Of a DNA stretch of 64,000 nt, positions 63,468-64,000 are shown in pieces. Under the pieces are notes generated by a model. It worked only from the letters and a program-made list of their open reading frames with translations, was not told the DNA's origin and searched no databases. The translations under genes were made by a program, and so were the position numbers. Every line of letters starts with the position of its first letter. The first letter of the stretch is position 1. The stretch is from Natronocalculus amylovorans (GTDB lineage: Archaea; Halobacteriota; Halobacteria; Halobacteriales; Haloferacaceae): the NCBI RefSeq assembly GCF_023638035.1, contig NZ_JAKRVX010000005.1:62001-126000 (forward strand), read 5' to 3'.

Positions 63468-64000
63468 GCGAAATATCCCCATACATTTTGAATGCGGTAC
63501 AGACACCGACTCCACTGCGAACCGTGTACAAATCGGTCGAGCGAGGTAATACGACCGAAGACGAACTCATCGATAACACCGACCTCACCAGCGATCTTCT
63601 TAATCAAGGGTTAACAGGACTTCGCGCGGTCGGATTGATCGGTCGACAGGAGCCTGATTACTACACAGTTGAGCTTCCATGGCATACGGGCGATTCCGAA
63701 CTCGACTTTCGGCTCGGTGTGTTACATAATCTTGCCACCGATGCCGAGAAGGCTGATTGGGGGAAACAGTCGGTTGTACTGCTGAATTACCAGTATCTCC
63801 TGCAGGAGGAACGACAGGCGTTTAAATCGAATGATGGAGCCCTGTACGAGCGCATCAATCGCTGGCAACGAGACCGTGGGTACGCACCACGATCCCAACA
63901 GGGGGAAATCGATTTGAATGAGCCAAAATTCGTCAACTGGTCGAGACTTGTCGACTTCCTTGGACTAGTTCATAAGGCAAGTGGGCGAACCCACACTGTC
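63464..64000 (+). CDS. DpdG-like protein, copy 2 (cut by the window end)
   Basis: 179 codons are visible. Starts MSEISPYILNAVQTPTPLRT with a winged-helix-like N-terminus (NTTEDELIDNTDLTSDLLNQ) and repeats the core of the protein at 52925: LLNYQYLLQEERQAFKSNDG and RINRWQRDRGYAPRSQQG, then FVNWSRLVDFLGLVHKASGR against the THWTVIADHLGLIRKTKGS stretch. The C-terminus lies beyond the window. The second copy, in a less AT-rich operon, implies two related systems or a split one. Confidence 0.6.
   Translation, partial: MSEISPYILNAVQTPTPLRTVYKSVERGNTTEDELIDNTDLTSDLLNQGLTGLRAVGLIGRQEPDYYTVELPWHTGDSELDFRLGVLHNLATDAEKADWGKQSVVLLNYQYLLQEERQAFKSNDGALYERINRWQRDRGYAPRSQQGEIDLNEPKFVNWSRLVDFLGLVHKASGRTHTV

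Overview
The window reads as haloarchaeal accessory DNA, either a plasmid or a chromosomal island. The evidence is acidic proteins, Tat-type lipoproteins with a lipobox Cys, an HFX_2341/DUF6293-like CARF regulator, ISH-type transposase remnants and halophile TnpB elements. Base composition is uneven: the peptide-transporter operon is GC-rich, while many islands (IS4 transposase, SelO, McrBC, the 52.9-57.4 kb operon) are clearly AT-rich. No rRNA, tRNA or CRISPR array was seen. The genus cannot be fixed from the sequence alone.

Layout. 0.1-8 kb: TnpB element, archaeal ATPase, an Mrr nuclease/membrane/propeller fusion and an IS4-type transposase. 8-12 kb: transposon debris, an intact HepT-MntA toxin-antitoxin pair and a decayed VapBC copy. 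12-19 kb: a CooC-like P-loop ATPase and a five-gene operon for an oligopeptide/nickel-type ABC transporter with an FAD protein. 19-28 kb: SelO, a broken IS1595-type element, a PIN toxin module, a wHTH/DUF7509-like divergent pair and an XRE/membrane-protein operon with a clear operator. 28-37 kb: small membrane proteins among IS ends, a CARF-HTH regulator, lipoproteins, a second TnpB with a displaced catalytic Glu and a GIDE-domain membrane protein. 37-42.6 kb: a gene-carrying mobile element with a target duplication, a second MntA/VapBC block, a PIN/UPF0175 pair and HicBA.

42.9-64 kb is a defence island. It starts with a minus-strand cluster (coiled-coil protein, HNH nuclease, DEDD exonuclease, two RAMP-fold proteins, an unknown protein and a Cys-rich protein). 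This resembles the haloarchaeal RAMP (HRAMP) modules I recall from CRISPR-Cas classification papers, without CRISPR array, cas1 or cas2. Next come McrBC and a plus-strand series resembling the restriction arm of 7-deazapurine DNA systems (DpdG, DpdH, a DpdI-position protein, DpdJ helicase, then another gene and a second DpdG paralogue cut by the window end). No DpdA-type modification gene lies in the window.

Two further themes stand out. One inverted-repeat end (GGCTCTGTTGAAAT) recurs around small single genes, as if one IS family mobilises passengers in trans. Right ends of IS1341-type elements also lie scattered without a TnpB, in places clipping genes.
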